DNA of 64,000 bases. Origin: Candidatus Galacturonatibacter soehngenii. GTDB taxonomy: Bacteria; Bacillota; Clostridia; Lachnospirales; Lachnospiraceae. The notes beneath the pieces were generated by a model, which worked only from the letters and a program-made list of their open reading frames with translations, ran no database searches and had not been told where the DNA came from. Below are positions 43,391 to 53,533 of the stretch, piece by piece. The first letter of the stretch is position 1. The number at the start of each line of letters is the position of its first letter. The translations under genes and the position numbers were made by a program. The stretch spans positions 620,001 to 684,000 of the forward strand of contig NZ_WAGX01000005.1 of NCBI RefSeq assembly GCF_008830185.1, read 5' to 3'.

Positions 43391-46300
43391 TTATACTTCG
43401 TCTTCTTCCTTACCTGCTTGATTTCTTTCTATGTAAATAGTTGTTCCCCCAATTACTATTACACCTATGATTCCAAGAAGAATCCAAATTGCCATCATAC
43501 TTCCTTTCGTTTCTTTCGTTGCCTGTTCTTGTGTAGGTTCTACCATTGTGTTTTCGTTCGTTTGGTTGGATGATGTATCTGTTATAGACGCTAACGCACT
43601 CTCATTTATCACCTCATGACTCAAAACAACAGTATAGGCCGAAGCGTGAACAAAAGTTAAAGTTGCTTTTCCACCTTCTCCCACCTGTGTCGATTCCATG
43701 TACTCTAGTTTGCCAGTCTCTTCGTTGTAATAAAATAGGTTTGCAAACTTTCCTGCTTCTTTTTCATCAAAAGCGATGGTAAGAGTAGCACCAAATCCAA
43801 AAGCACCATCATGAGCTAATTCTATCGAAATAGCATTATTTTCCCCTCGAATACTATTTACAACATCCTCTGGGATCACACTTGTGTTCCTTGTTACACC
43901 CAGATCAATATCAAAAAGCTGTCCGTCTGACACGTCCATTCCATGAATGGTCCATATAATGCCATCTCCCATATCAAGAATCAGATTTATATTTTGACCA
44001 CGAAGTGCCTCCAAGACATTGGCAGGAACTTTGCTTACTCCATTCATTTCTACGGTCATCATAACAAGTTCTTGCATTGCCTTTGAGGAACTTGCCTCAA
44101 TTTCCGCCAAAATTGCTTCCCAACCACTTTTTTCTTCTTCTCCTAAAAGATATGGTTTGTCTGCCTTGCTCTTAGTTCGGTTTTTGGTCTGCTCGCTGGT
44201 TACACCTTGTGCACTTCCATTTGCATTTTGATTTACTAACGTATCTGCCTTCGTACTTTCATCTGTTATTGCTTGATTTGATGTCGTATTATCGCTATTA
44301 TTATTTTGATTTGTCTTAGTTCCTTCATTGGAATTTTCACTGTCTTTGCTACTTTTTTTACTATAATTTGCAGTTACTGTAACTGCCTTAGCAGGCATTT
44401 TGAAGGTTGTAGTATTTGCCTTTTTATCTGTAAAGGTTACTCCACTATCACTGCTCCAACCTTTGAATGTATAGCCACTTCTGACTTTTGCTGTAACCGT
44501 AACAGTTGCACCCTTTGCATAGCTTCCACTTCCCGTTCCATTTTTTACTTTGACTGTATAGAGCATCTGTGGTGCTTTTGCCGTGGAAGTAACCGTTACA
44601 AGAATATTGTAATCTTTGTAGTTGGTGGCACCCGTCACAGGAATTGTCATGGTAGCATTTTCTCCTGCTTTGCTTGCAGATGCGGTATAGGTCAATGTGC
44701 TACCTGTAATGCTCATATCTGTTATCTTAATTTTTCCACTTGCCATTGGTGTACTGTAGCTAGCGCCTGCTGGCAGGGTAGGAAGTATTACAGTTGCCCG
44801 TGATTGCCCACTTGCCAATACGCTTGTCGACAAGGCAGTTGTGCCATTATATGCAATTTTATTGATTATGTAGTCGCCCAGGTATAGTCCTGTAACTGAG
44901 TTGTATTCATCATTTCCAGCAATATCCACTATAACAGCATAAGTGTCTGCATCGATTGGTTTGGTGGTGCTACCGTTATATTTGATTGTGATTGCGCCTA
45001 AAGTCTTTCCTGATACTGCTGTCACAGACAATGGCTTGGCAGTGCCGTCATAGTCTACTGCCAAAAGATCATAGGTCAAATCACTTATAGTAGGTGTTTT
45101 CTTGATAAATGGCTCAATCTTGACGTATTTATAATTAGTAATACCACTTGCAAGCGTCGAATCGCTTATGACTATCGCACCGCTACCATCGGCATGTAAT
45201 CCCGCCGTATTTTTGTGTTGGAAGCCAACACCAAAAGTTGGAGCTACGCTTATTGCCTGATGTGCAGCACTGGCAGTGAGGGTTGCGTCGTCAATGATGA
45301 TAGGATTAGCTAAATAATTGAAAAACACACCGCTACTTTCATAAGTTGCGTTTCCACCAACAGCGTTTAGGCTGCCACCATTTATAATGGTAAGGTTGCT
45401 ATTTTCGTATCCAAGATTAACACCACAGCTTTTAGTGCTTTCTCCGATACTATCACTCATAGCGGTTAGACTAGCGCCGTCAATCGTCAGGCTGCCATTG
45501 GTAAACACGCCATCGCTATAGAAAGCACTACCACCGATGGCGGTAACGTTTGCCTCGCCAGAGATGGTCAGGTTCTTTTCGAAATTTTCAACGCTCATGC
45601 CAAGACTTCTACTGTATGATTTGCCTGCAGTAGCGGTTAGACTGCCTGTTCCTAATATGTTTAAATCGCCATCTCTGACATAAATCCCTGCACTGGACGC
45701 TCCTGTAGTATCAAAACTGCTGCCACCTATGCTGTTATTACCCACCAGCACTAGGTTTAGATCTCCATTAACAAGAATGCCAGCTACAGCTTTTGAAAAA
45801 GGATTATAATCATATTCATATGCATTTGTAATATTTGCATTTGTAAGAGTTAAGGTTGGAAGCGTACCACCTGTAATAGGGGCGTAGCTGACTGTTCCAT
45901 CTCCAAGCACATCACTTGCATTGGCACTTGTCACTTGCACGCCATCTACCCAAACGTCATGGTTAATAGGAATAAATTTATCAGCAAGTAATTTCCATTC
46001 ATCACTTGCCTCTTCTCCTATATAACCTGTACTGCCTACATTAATTTGAAACTTTAAACCATTGGAAATGTCTATTGGATTAGAGGCAAATGCATACCGA
46101 GCCAATGTCGGGGCGGTCATTCTATTAAATGTTATCAACTGCAAAGCAGTGCAGTCAATAAATGTAGCGTGATTAATTTCACTTACCCCAACACCAATCG
46201 TTACCTCTGTCAATGCATCGCATTTATAAAAAATATGTGATCCTACCGTGGTAATATTATCTGGGATAGTCATGGTTGTTAAATTCTTACACGCATAAAA

Positions 46301-47266
46301 TGCACACGGGAGTAAAGTGTTCACACTTTCTGGAATGGCAAATGATTCTCCACTTTTTGCAGATGGATATCTTATTAATGTGGTTTTATCCTTATTGTAA
46401 AGAACACCATCTTCGCTCATAAAGGTTGTATTTTCTGGATCTACATTGATAGCAACAAGGTTAGGGCAAGCAACAAATGTATCTGGGCCTATACTTCCAC
46501 CAATTGTTTTTGGGATAAAAACACTCGACATCCTACAGCTATTAAAACAATGTCCGCTTATCTCTGTAACATCATAGGTATTCCCGTAATTTGTAACTGT
46601 TTCAGGAAAAAATAAATCCCCTGTGTACATTTGTTCAGCTCCACTATAAGGACTGTAAATAGTCACTGTTCCGTTTGTTTCACCGTCTGGCTCAGTTAAA
46701 ACAATAAATTTCCATTTAACATCCGTATTACTGCCAATTGTGATTGGAGCTATAAATGTAGTTCCATACGTATCCGGTGTAATCGTATCTGGTGCAATCT
46801 CATCCAAAGTCATGGGTGCCTCTTCCACCTCCACGGTAATCTCTGGCGGATCCACTTTGACTGTGTAGCCCTCAATCAACGGTGTAAAGATATACGTTCC
46901 CTTGATATCTACGTTGTACTCCGGCTTAGAAGTCCATGTAATTGGTATATCCACGATAGTTTCTTGCCATTCGGATTCGGTGGCTGTTAGGTCGACTGCC
47001 ATATCTTGGTTTCCCAAATCTTGTGCAGACTCTTTCTCGGCAACCACGGTTGTCCCTACCGTGGCGGTTAGTGTTTTTGGCAAATTTAAATCCTCAATAG
47101 ATGTACCTGTTATAACCGTTTTTTCTGCTTCTTCAAGCGGTGCAAAGTTAATGATTTCTTCGCTTGTAACAATCGTCGTATCCACTTCTTGTGCCATTGC
47201 AGAAACCGGCAGCATACTAAGTACCAGGCATAGCGCAAGAAACATACTAAGTAGTCGTTTGTTCAT
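43391..47266 (-). CDS. Large surface protein with leucine-rich and bacterial repeat domains
   Basis: 1291 residues from the ATG at 47266 (MNKRLLSMFLALCLVLSMLP), with AAGGAGG upstream. A signal peptide (cut after AMA) is followed by Ig-like linkers, a BspA-type leucine-rich region (about 230-420), a carbohydrate-adhesion-like beta-helix region (about 480-720), an MBG-type domain (VDYDGTAKPLSVTAVSGKTL), an InlB-type repeat (GYTFKGWSSDSGVTF) and a Ser/Thr/Asn linker. One C-terminal transmembrane helix ends in a charged tail. No LPxTG motif. Likely a membrane-anchored adhesin. Confidence 0.88.
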   Translation of the reverse strand: MNKRLLSMFLALCLVLSMLPVSAMAQEVDTTIVTSEEIINFAPLEEAEKTVITGTSIEDLNLPKTLTATVGTTVVAEKESAQDLGNQDMAVDLTATESEWQETIVDIPITWTSKPEYNVDIKGTYIFTPLIEGYTVKVDPPEITVEVEEAPMTLDEIAPDTITPDTYGTTFIAPITIGSNTDVKWKFIVLTEPDGETNGTVTIYSPYSGAEQMYTGDLFFPETVTNYGNTYDVTEISGHCFNSCRMSSVFIPKTIGGSIGPDTFVACPNLVAINVDPENTTFMSEDGVLYNKDKTTLIRYPSAKSGESFAIPESVNTLLPCAFYACKNLTTMTIPDNITTVGSHIFYKCDALTEVTIGVGVSEINHATFIDCTALQLITFNRMTAPTLARYAFASNPIDISNGLKFQINVGSTGYIGEEASDEWKLLADKFIPINHDVWVDGVQVTSANASDVLGDGTVSYAPITGGTLPTLTLTNANITNAYEYDYNPFSKAVAGILVNGDLNLVLVGNNSIGGSSFDTTGASSAGIYVRDGDLNILGTGSLTATAGKSYSRSLGMSVENFEKNLTISGEANVTAIGGSAFYSDGVFTNGSLTIDGASLTAMSDSIGESTKSCGVNLGYENSNLTIINGGSLNAVGGNATYESSGVFFNYLANPIIIDDATLTASAAHQAISVAPTFGVGFQHKNTAGLHADGSGAIVISDSTLASGITNYKYVKIEPFIKKTPTISDLTYDLLAVDYDGTAKPLSVTAVSGKTLGAITIKYNGSTTKPIDADTYAVIVDIAGNDEYNSVTGLYLGDYIINKIAYNGTTALSTSVLASGQSRATVILPTLPAGASYSTPMASGKIKITDMSITGSTLTYTASASKAGENATMTIPVTGATNYKDYNILVTVTSTAKAPQMLYTVKVKNGTGSGSYAKGATVTVTAKVRSGYTFKGWSSDSGVTFTDKKANTTTFKMPAKAVTVTANYSKKSSKDSENSNEGTKTNQNNNSDNTTSNQAITDESTKADTLVNQNANGSAQGVTSEQTKNRTKSKADKPYLLGEEEKSGWEAILAEIEASSSKAMQELVMMTVEMNGVSKVPANVLEALRGQNINLILDMGDGIIWTIHGMDVSDGQLFDIDLGVTRNTSVIPEDVVNSIRGENNAISIELAHDGAFGFGATLTIAFDEKEAGKFANLFYYNEETGKLEYMESTQVGEGGKATLTFVHASAYTVVLSHEVINESALASITDTSSNQTNENTMVEPTQEQATKETKGSMMAIWILLGIIGVIVIGGTTIYIERNQAGKEEDEV

Positions 47267-47718
47267 AGGGTTTGTTCCTCCTTGGATATCGTTTTTTCCT
47301 TTTTCCAGAAGCTTGTGCAACATATAGGTTTTTTCTTTGGTGGCAAAACGAATGTTTTTCTTACAGAGAGGTATTTCTTTGTTGCACCACCAAGCTATCT
47401 ATTTTCAAATGTCTTCAAATATAATGCATTTGATTTAATATAGGCTATTTTTTATGTGTATAAAATTCGCTTCGCATTATTAATATACCAAAAATCTATC
47501 TTCAAAAACTGCCCCTTGCATGAAACATGATTATTTTGACATGAATCATAATTTATTGATTATAATAGAAAAATAGAAATAGTAAATTGGAAAAACTAAA
47601 AGAACAAGCGAAGAACTTTTCTCCGCTTGCATTATGCACTTTAATATTCAAAGGACAGCTTCCTCTGTAGTAGTACACATTTCTTCAATTGTCAAATTCA
47701 TCTGCTGCTTTCCTTCTT
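47267..47718. other. 452-bp intergenic region
   Basis: It contains the upstream region of the LRR gene and a hairpin at about 47603-47630 (GCAAGCG / CGCTTGT on the minus strand) followed by a T-rich stretch, a plausible terminator for the SWIM gene. No gene seen. Confidence 0.5.
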
Positions 47719-48153
47719 CTACCAATAGTAATTTTGTCTTTCTTCTAATTGAATCAAAGCCTCAAGAAGCTGTTCTTGGAGCTCCGTCTTAGAGAGACTT
47801 TTAACATATTCCTCCAGCTCCTCATAGTGTTGTTGTTCCCTTGCTTCTTCCTCCTCCTCCCAGCTCTCTACTTCCTTTAGAAAATCTAATGCCACTTTAG
47901 GTTCTGCGGTAAAATATAGTGCAATCATATGTTTGCAAATAACCCTCCGTCCATCTGCAAAAGGACAATTGCAGCTAGATTTTCTTGGATGCGCTTTGTC
48001 TATCTTTACCATATATTTATTGCCATTACTGCCAGACACAATTCCACTATAGGTTTCTGTTCCAGTCTTCTCCAAAGAGATTACCTTTTTTCCATTATAG
48101 TAATCCATTCCTCGCCAGACTGAATTTCTCCTTGCTATTTCAATTAATCCCAT
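47719..48153 (-). CDS. SWIM zinc-finger protein
   Basis: 144 residues. The SWIM pattern CxCx(n)CxH is visible as CNCPFADGRRVICKH (about 61-75). The rest is a Glu-rich coiled coil. SWIM proteins bind DNA or partner proteins; no specific role can be given. GAGGGTG precedes the ATG. Confidence 0.87.
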   Translation of the reverse strand: MGLIEIARRNSVWRGMDYYNGKKVISLEKTGTETYSGIVSGSNGNKYMVKIDKAHPRKSSCNCPFADGRRVICKHMIALYFTAEPKVALDFLKEVESWEEEEEAREQQHYEELEEYVKSLSKTELQEQLLEALIQLEERQNYYW

Positions 48154-48230
48154 AAGTAATATTCACCCTCTTGTTGCGTTATCATATAATCATTGTAACT
48201 GATACCATTTTTTATAGCAACAAATACGCA

Positions 48231-48887
48231 TTAAAAAAGAGCCCAATCACTGTAATTGTTTGCTAGTTCTTTCAAAGAGTTTATGAACATTCCTATGTGA
48301 AATCCATCACAAACAGAGTGGTGTACTTGTATGGCTAGTGGCATCAATACCTTTTCTTCTTCATATATGAATTTTCCAACAGTGAATATGGGTGGTAAGT
48401 AGTAGCCTTCGTTATAAACATTTAAATTAAATGAAGTAAACTCCGTCCATGGAATACATGAAATAGTAAATATATTTTGGGGCATATTAGGCTTTGGTGT
48501 CATAAGTGTTGAGCTGGAATAATCGTAAATATCTTGAACACAATTATCATAAAAAGTTGTGAAACACGAATTATATTCAGTCCAAATGCTTGAAAATGTT
48601 TGATTTTCTTCATGAAAGACTGTATAACTAGGGTTTACCTCACTCCAATATCCTAAATGACCATCACTGTCAGTATCCATTCTAAATTCTTTATGGTGAT
48701 TGACAGCAGTTGCTATCATGTATATCAATGCTGGATATATTTTTTTGTTTTTCTTTTTCATTTCTTGTTTTAGAAATGTAATATCGATATTAGTAGTTAA
48801 ACTGAATGTACAGCGTAAATTTTTAATATAGTGTAAATAGTGTTCTTTTCTATTCCATTTTTCTATATCAATTATATTAAAATTCAT
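48231..48887 (-). CDS. cat: Chloramphenicol acetyltransferase
   Basis: 218 residues from the ATG at 48887 (MNFNIIDIEKWNRKEHYLHY), with AAGGAGG upstream. The catalytic motif HHSVCDGFH (about 189-197), CTFSLTTNIDIT near residue 26 and NPSYTVFHEENQTFSSIWTE are typical of classical trimeric CAT. It acetylates chloramphenicol at the 3-hydroxyl. It lies in an IS-rich accessory region, so acquisition by transfer is likely. Active-site His and Asp are present. The exact cat type is not assigned. Confidence 0.93.
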   Translation of the reverse strand: MNFNIIDIEKWNRKEHYLHYIKNLRCTFSLTTNIDITFLKQEMKKKNKKIYPALIYMIATAVNHHKEFRMDTDSDGHLGYWSEVNPSYTVFHEENQTFSSIWTEYNSCFTTFYDNCVQDIYDYSSSTLMTPKPNMPQNIFTISCIPWTEFTSFNLNVYNEGYYLPPIFTVGKFIYEEEKVLMPLAIQVHHSVCDGFHIGMFINSLKELANNYSDWALF

Positions 48888-49125
48888 CTCATCCTCCTTA
48901 CTCAAAGCTACAAAACGTATGGTTGTAGATAGGAATAATCAATAATACTCTATTCGTTCAATGCCGCTGATGCTTTAATAATCATAGCCTGCACATCCCT
49001 TCATATCATTATTATAATTCTTTATTCCTGTAAAGTAAACGGACTTCTAACTTCTAATCGCGTAAATTTATCTTTGGAATTTAAAGGTGTAGAGTTCACC
49101 TGCGATACTCTGGCAAAATATCCTA

Positions 49126-49650
49126 TTACATAGACAAATGCAAGATTTTATAAATTTTAAAAAATAACATATTTTCTGGTAACGTTTCAAAAAAATAATA
49201 TTCTACATATTTCCATTTGTCTGGATTGTATATTAATACTATGCCAGTACACTCTTTGAAATTTTGAGAAAAACTTAATGATTTCATCGTCGATACTTCT
49301 ATTATTTCTTTTTCAATTTCTAACGCAAACTTAGATTTTGAAAAATTCTCATATAATTCCACTAATGATGGCACTCCAATATTTATTTTTTGCCAGCCAA
49401 ATGTTTTTAAGATATTGTCATAATAACCGTTAAAAATAAACCGATTCATACCTTCATTATTCTTCCATAAATACAATGGAGAATATTCATTACTACTTTC
49501 TGGAGTATCATATTTTTCACTCATCAGATATGCTTTAAAAATTAAGTCTGGGAATCCATCTGTTTTCTCTCCATTGGCGGAAACTCTGTGACGAATCGTA
49601 TTCATATCATAACTGTCTGGTAGCTTAATTTTATATTGCATCGCAATCAT
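49126..49650 (-). CDS. DUF4865 family protein
   Basis: 174 residues from the ATG at 49650 (MIAMQYKIKLPDSYDMNTIR), with AAGGA upstream. This opening and the YDNILKTFGWQKINIGVPS segment are typical of DUF4865, a family of unknown function near monooxygenase-like and transport genes. The IS110 element begins just upstream of it and may have separated it from its promoter. Confidence 0.8.
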   Translation of the reverse strand: MIAMQYKIKLPDSYDMNTIRHRVSANGEKTDGFPDLIFKAYLMSEKYDTPESSNEYSPLYLWKNNEGMNRFIFNGYYDNILKTFGWQKINIGVPSLVELYENFSKSKFALEIEKEIIEVSTMKSLSFSQNFKECTGIVLIYNPDKWKYVEYYFFETLPENMLFFKIYKILHLSM

Positions 49651-49699
49651 TATTATTCCTTCTCGTATTATATAGTAGTAGTGTTTATAGTCCCTCTCC

Positions 49700-49908
49700 A
49701 AGGACTGTATGCTATACTAATGGAGATACTGTGGATTGGTGCTCACCTTCTACCACTTGATGGTTACAGAAAGACTCCAACCACAATCTCTTTGTATATT
49801 TGTTAATCAGTTAGATACCGCATGACGGTTTATTTAGAACGAGAATACAATCGCAAGGAGTATCCGTGGTTCCAAACAGTATCAAATACATTTCAAAGGA
49901 GAATTGCT
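49700..49908 (+). ncRNA. Candidate IS110 bridge RNA region
   Basis: In the IS110 group a structured bridge RNA is transcribed from the non-coding left end before the recombinase gene. This 209-bp segment has the right size and place and no gene of its own. It can fold: GAGATACTGTGGATTGG (49724-49740) pairs with the region around 49776-49791 (CCAACCACAATCTC) with internal bulges. Target- and donor-binding loops cannot be assigned without the target sequence. Confidence 0.5.
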
Positions 49909-51084
49909 ATGATATACGCAGGAATTGATATTGCAAAGGATAAGCATGATTGCTTTATCACTAACTCAGATGGTGAAGTGCTCTTTAAAGCATTTACCTT
50001 TCCAAACAACCGAGATGGTTTTGATGAACTCTATCAGAAAATCATATCCGTTACAGATGATTTAACCGAAGTAAAAGTAGGACTTGAAGCCACAGGACAC
50101 TACAGTTATAACATCTTGGGATATCTTCTTGATAAAGGTCTGACCACCTTTGTTATCAACCCGTTACATACCAACCTTTACAGAAAAAGTCTAAGCCTTA
50201 GAAAGACGAAAACGGATAAAGTTGATGCCCATACGATTGCTACAATGCTTATGTCTGATGTGAACTTAAAGTCCTACTCAGACACATCTTACCATAATGA
50301 AGAATTGAAGTCACTAACTCGCTATCGTTTTGATAAAGTTAAGGAACGTGCCAAGTTAAAAACCTCCATTTCCCGTCTTGTTACAATTCTTTTTCCAGAA
50401 CTGGAGAAACATGTGCCAACACTCCATATGGCATCTGTTTATGCTTTATTATCTGAGTTTCCAAGTGCATCTGATATTTCATCAGCTCATTTGACTAGGC
50501 TGACAAATCTACTTTCTGTTTCTTCTAAAGGTCACTATGGAAAAGATACTGCTAATCTTTTCAGAGAAGCAGCAAGGACATCCATTGGTTCTCATATGCC
50601 TGCCAAATCTCTGGAACTAAAGCATACCATCAGACTGATTAAGGAACTAAATTCTGAAATCAATGAAATTGAATCCCAAATCAAATCTATCATGGACAAT
50701 ATCAATTCACCAATTCTAAGCATTCCAGGTATCAACTACCGTATGGGTTCCATGATTATTGCTGAAATCGGTGATTTTTCTTATTTTGATTCTCCTGATA
50801 AGATACTCGCTTATGCAGGTTTATCACCATCTACTTATCAATCCGGTCAACTAGATTCTTCCTATGCACGCATGGAAAAACGGGGTTCCAAATATCTACG
50901 ATACGCTCTATTTAACGCAACTATATTTGTGTGTCATTGGGATCCAACCTTTTCAGCTTACCTTGCCAAAAAACGCTCTGAAGGTAAGCATTATTATGTT
51001 GCAATATCACATGCTGCTAAAAAACTCGTCAGAGTAATTTACCGGTTAGAAAAATCCGGACAATCCTACATCAAAGCAGCTTAA
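49909..51084 (+). CDS. IS110-family DEDD transposase
   Basis: 391 residues from the ATG at 49909 (MIYAGIDIAKDKHDCFITNS), with AAAGGAG upstream; a longer frame has no site. The N-terminal RuvC-like DEDD domain (AGIDIAKDKHD, KVGLEATGHYSY, KTDKVDAHTIA) and the C-terminal transposase_20 domain (ILSIPGINYRMGSMIIAEIGD...AYAGLSPS with the catalytic Ser region) are complete. It should be an active bridge-RNA-guided recombinase if the left end is intact. Confidence 0.93.
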   Translation: MIYAGIDIAKDKHDCFITNSDGEVLFKAFTFPNNRDGFDELYQKIISVTDDLTEVKVGLEATGHYSYNILGYLLDKGLTTFVINPLHTNLYRKSLSLRKTKTDKVDAHTIATMLMSDVNLKSYSDTSYHNEELKSLTRYRFDKVKERAKLKTSISRLVTILFPELEKHVPTLHMASVYALLSEFPSASDISSAHLTRLTNLLSVSSKGHYGKDTANLFREAARTSIGSHMPAKSLELKHTIRLIKELNSEINEIESQIKSIMDNINSPILSIPGINYRMGSMIIAEIGDFSYFDSPDKILAYAGLSPSTYQSGQLDSSYARMEKRGSKYLRYALFNATIFVCHWDPTFSAYLAKKRSEGKHYYVAISHAAKKLVRVIYRLEKSGQSYIKAA

Positions 51085-51355
51085 GTTTTTAATAAAAATG
51101 TCTCCTTATTGAGCACCTGTTAAGATGCTCTATTTGTCATGCAGTTTTCAATGTTCAAATATATGAAATGCATATCCGCAATTCATTCAAAAAAATATCA
51201 TTTTAGACTTGACTTTTAATAGTTAGTCTTTCTGAATAAAATAAGCCACTAAGGTGGAAATTGCACCTTAATGGCTATACGTTTATATTATTATTTTTAT
51301 GTGTTGAACTACTAGATTGTTACAAGCACCCAAGGATATAAGAACCTTTTTCTTT

Positions 51356-51781
51356 CTATTTATTCATTAGAATTATACCTATAAAACATAACCCAAAACC
51401 CATTACTCTTTTTATAGATATTCCCTCTTGAAACACTAATGCACCAATAAATAATAAGATAATAGCTATACAAATATTTACACTCAATGAACCTTTGCTT
51501 AGTTCCCATCCACCACGGTACATAAATATATAACCACCTTCAATTCCAACGACAACAAAACCTAAAATGACATTTGAAATATTAAACTTTGCAAATTCTA
51601 TGCCATTATGGTATTTTGAAGTGATTAAAAAAGTAATAAAACTTATAAAAAAAGCAACTCCATAAGTTATCGACAGTCCAAAATAAACATTGAAACCACT
51701 TGTCATATTTTTACTTATAATATGATAGAAAATATTACAAAGAATTACCACAAAAAATGGAATATAATAACTTATGTTCAT
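51356..51781 (-). CDS. EamA/DMT-type small membrane transporter
   Basis: 141 residues with four to five transmembrane helices (about 5-20, 33-53, 68-88, 98-115 and 122-139). The C-terminal GALVFQEGISIKRVMGFGLCFIGIILM is the typical closing motif of EamA/DMT half-size transporters. It overlaps the GNAT gene (ATGA) and is translated with it. Substrate unknown; pairing with an acetyltransferase suggests export or detoxification of an amine or drug. Confidence 0.85.
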   Translation of the reverse strand: MNISYYIPFFVVILCNIFYHIISKNMTSGFNVYFGLSITYGVAFFISFITFLITSKYHNGIEFAKFNISNVILGFVVVGIEGGYIFMYRGGWELSKGSLSVNICIAIILLFIGALVFQEGISIKRVMGFGLCFIGIILMNK

Positions 51782-52209
51782 ACAACATCATCCTCCAAAT
51801 TCTTTATCATCCAAACATGTGGGCAATCTTCATCTAGATATACTTCTCCTTGCTTTGTGTATCCATGCTTTTCATAAAATTTTGCAATCCGAACTTGTGC
51901 TGACAAAATTACGCTACTACCACCATTATTTCTAATACTTTCTTCTGCAAATCTAAGCATTACTGCTCCTACATTATTTCCTCTGTGTTCTTTAAGAACG
52001 GCAATTCTACCAATTACAAACATTTGTTTTCCGATATGAAAATAAATTCTGCATGTCGAAATTGGTTTATCCTTATTATACAAGACAATGTGTACAGAAT
52101 TATTATCTGTCTCATCAAACTCATTAATAAATCCCTGCTCCTTTACAAATACTTCGTTCCTTACTATTTTGGCGTCTTCTGGTAAATAATTAAACTCTCT
52201 GATTGTCAT
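51778..52209 (-). CDS. ElaA-like GNAT acetyltransferase
   Basis: 143 residues from the ATG at 52209 (MTIREFNYLPEDAKIVRNEV), with AAGGAGGG upstream. Acetyl-CoA-binding motif IGRIAVLKEHRGNNVGAVML (about 67-86) and FYEKHGYTKQGEVYLDEDCPHVWM are characteristic. The substrate is unknown. A consensus promoter and an intrinsic terminator in the leader suggest inducible expression by attenuation. Confidence 0.88.
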   Translation of the reverse strand: MTIREFNYLPEDAKIVRNEVFVKEQGFINEFDETDNNSVHIVLYNKDKPISTCRIYFHIGKQMFVIGRIAVLKEHRGNNVGAVMLRFAEESIRNNGGSSVILSAQVRIAKFYEKHGYTKQGEVYLDEDCPHVWMIKNLEDDVV

Positions 52210-52227
52210 TTTGCCCTCCTTAATAAT

Positions 52228-52296
52228 AAAAAGACACCCAAAAGCTGACCTTATAGTGTGAAAACACACCGTACCTACGGTTGGCTTTTGGATGCC
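52228..52296 (-). terminator. Attenuator in the GNAT/EamA leader
   Basis: Minus strand GGCATCCAAAAGC (52296-52284) pairs with GCTTTTGGGTGTC (52245-52233), closing a 38-base internal region that itself holds smaller hairpins, and TTTTT follows. It lies about 20 bases before the GNAT ribosome-binding site. Confidence 0.7.
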
Positions 52297-52351
52297 TATA
52301 ATGCTATTATCCGGTGATAACAGCATAAGCACTTATTTAATTTACAAAGAG

Positions 52352-52380
52352 ACTATAACAAATCAGTAAAGAGATGTCAA
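52352..52380 (-). promoter_or_regulatory. Promoter of the GNAT/EamA operon
   Basis: Minus strand TTGACA (52380-52375), 17-bp spacer, TATAGT (52357-52352). Predicted leader of about 135 bases. Confidence 0.75.
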
Positions 52381-52406
52381 TGTCAATTTACCTCTTACAG
52401 CTAACC

Positions 52407-53510
52407 TTAGTGTATGCTTTTTTGCTGTTGTTGCGCAATCTTCTCATGAATATTGGTATTATAAAGCCTATAAAGATCCGTATCCTTACTAATCTGATTA
52501 TCAAAAGGAATCACTACCGATTCACACTTGATTAGCCCCATACCTGATGAAGTGTTCGTTACAAATCGAAGCTGTGCCTCAGATACACCAATAACCTCAG
52601 CCATCTTAGAACTATCTGTATTTGCTTGCTTCAGAAGTGCTACGAATTCAGAGTTTGCAAGCATGGTTGTTGCTGTGTAGTTTTGAAGTAAGTCAACAAC
52701 ATTCTGGGTAATCCCTGTACAAAGTCCACCCTGCTTTCTAACTTTTTTCCATAGCTGTTGCAGATACTTCGCTGAATATTCAGAATTTAAAAGCACATGA
52801 AACTCATCAATATAGAGCCATGTTGCTTTTCCCTTCTGACCGTTTTCAACAATTTTCTGCTGAATTGCTTCCATCATAACAAGCATTGTAATCGGACTTA
52901 ATTCTGCTCCCAAATCCCTGATACCATAGACAGTGAAGCGATTATCAATATCTACATTGGTCTGATGGTTGAATATATTAAGGGAACCATTTACAAACAG
53001 CTCCAGGGACAATGCAATGTCTTTTGCCTCTTCCTCTGGCTGTTGTAAAAGCAGTGCATAAAAGTCACTCATAACCGGAATATACTTTTCCTTGCTTCTT
53101 GCAATATCAAGATACAGCTTTCTTACACATCGGTCAATGATTGACTTCTGTCTGGAATTTAGACTATCACCAATACATTGTTCGCAAAGTCCAAGCATAA
53201 ATTCTCCCTTTTCCCTTACCATCCCTTTGGAATCGTTTGGATCAAGGCTCCATACATCAAGCTCCAACGGATTCACATAGTTATCTGTATAAGTGGACAT
53301 ATTTACAACTGTTCCACCGTAGGTATGAGCGATATCAAAGTACTCGTTCATTGGGTCAATACAAATGATTTCATCATTTCCTGATAAATAAACGGAACCC
53401 ATTTCCATCTTACAAAAGAAAGACTTACCAGAACCCGGCACTCCGAATACAAAACCATTTCCATTAATCAGCTTCTTACGGTTACCGATATTTGAGATAG
53501 TCAAGCAAAA
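52407..53510 (-). pseudogene. C-terminal half of a VirB4-type ATPase from a second ICE
   Basis: About 365 residues beginning NRKKLINGNGFVFGVPGSGK with Walker A GVPGSGKS, then IICIDPMNEYFD and Walker B WLYIDEFHVLL. It resembles but is clearly different from the ICE virB4 at 15799-18162, and is less GC-rich. The N-terminal half is missing; an IS3 element occupies the junction. The rest of this transfer system is not beside it, so it is a stranded fragment. Confidence 0.87.
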
Positions 53511-53533
53511 TTGTAACACCAATACTGATATTT

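Larger units (their letters stand above)
49700..51150 (+). mobile_element. IS110-family insertion sequence
   Basis: Defined by the DEDD recombinase gene and its upstream non-coding left end. The precise ends cannot be read by eye because IS110 elements lack inverted repeats; boundaries are approximate. Confidence 0.65.

Noticed and set aside
52210-52332. N-terminal extension of the GNAT protein
   Set aside because: The upstream in-frame ATG has no ribosome-binding site and the extension would run through the attenuator; the ATG at 52209 follows AAGGAGGG.
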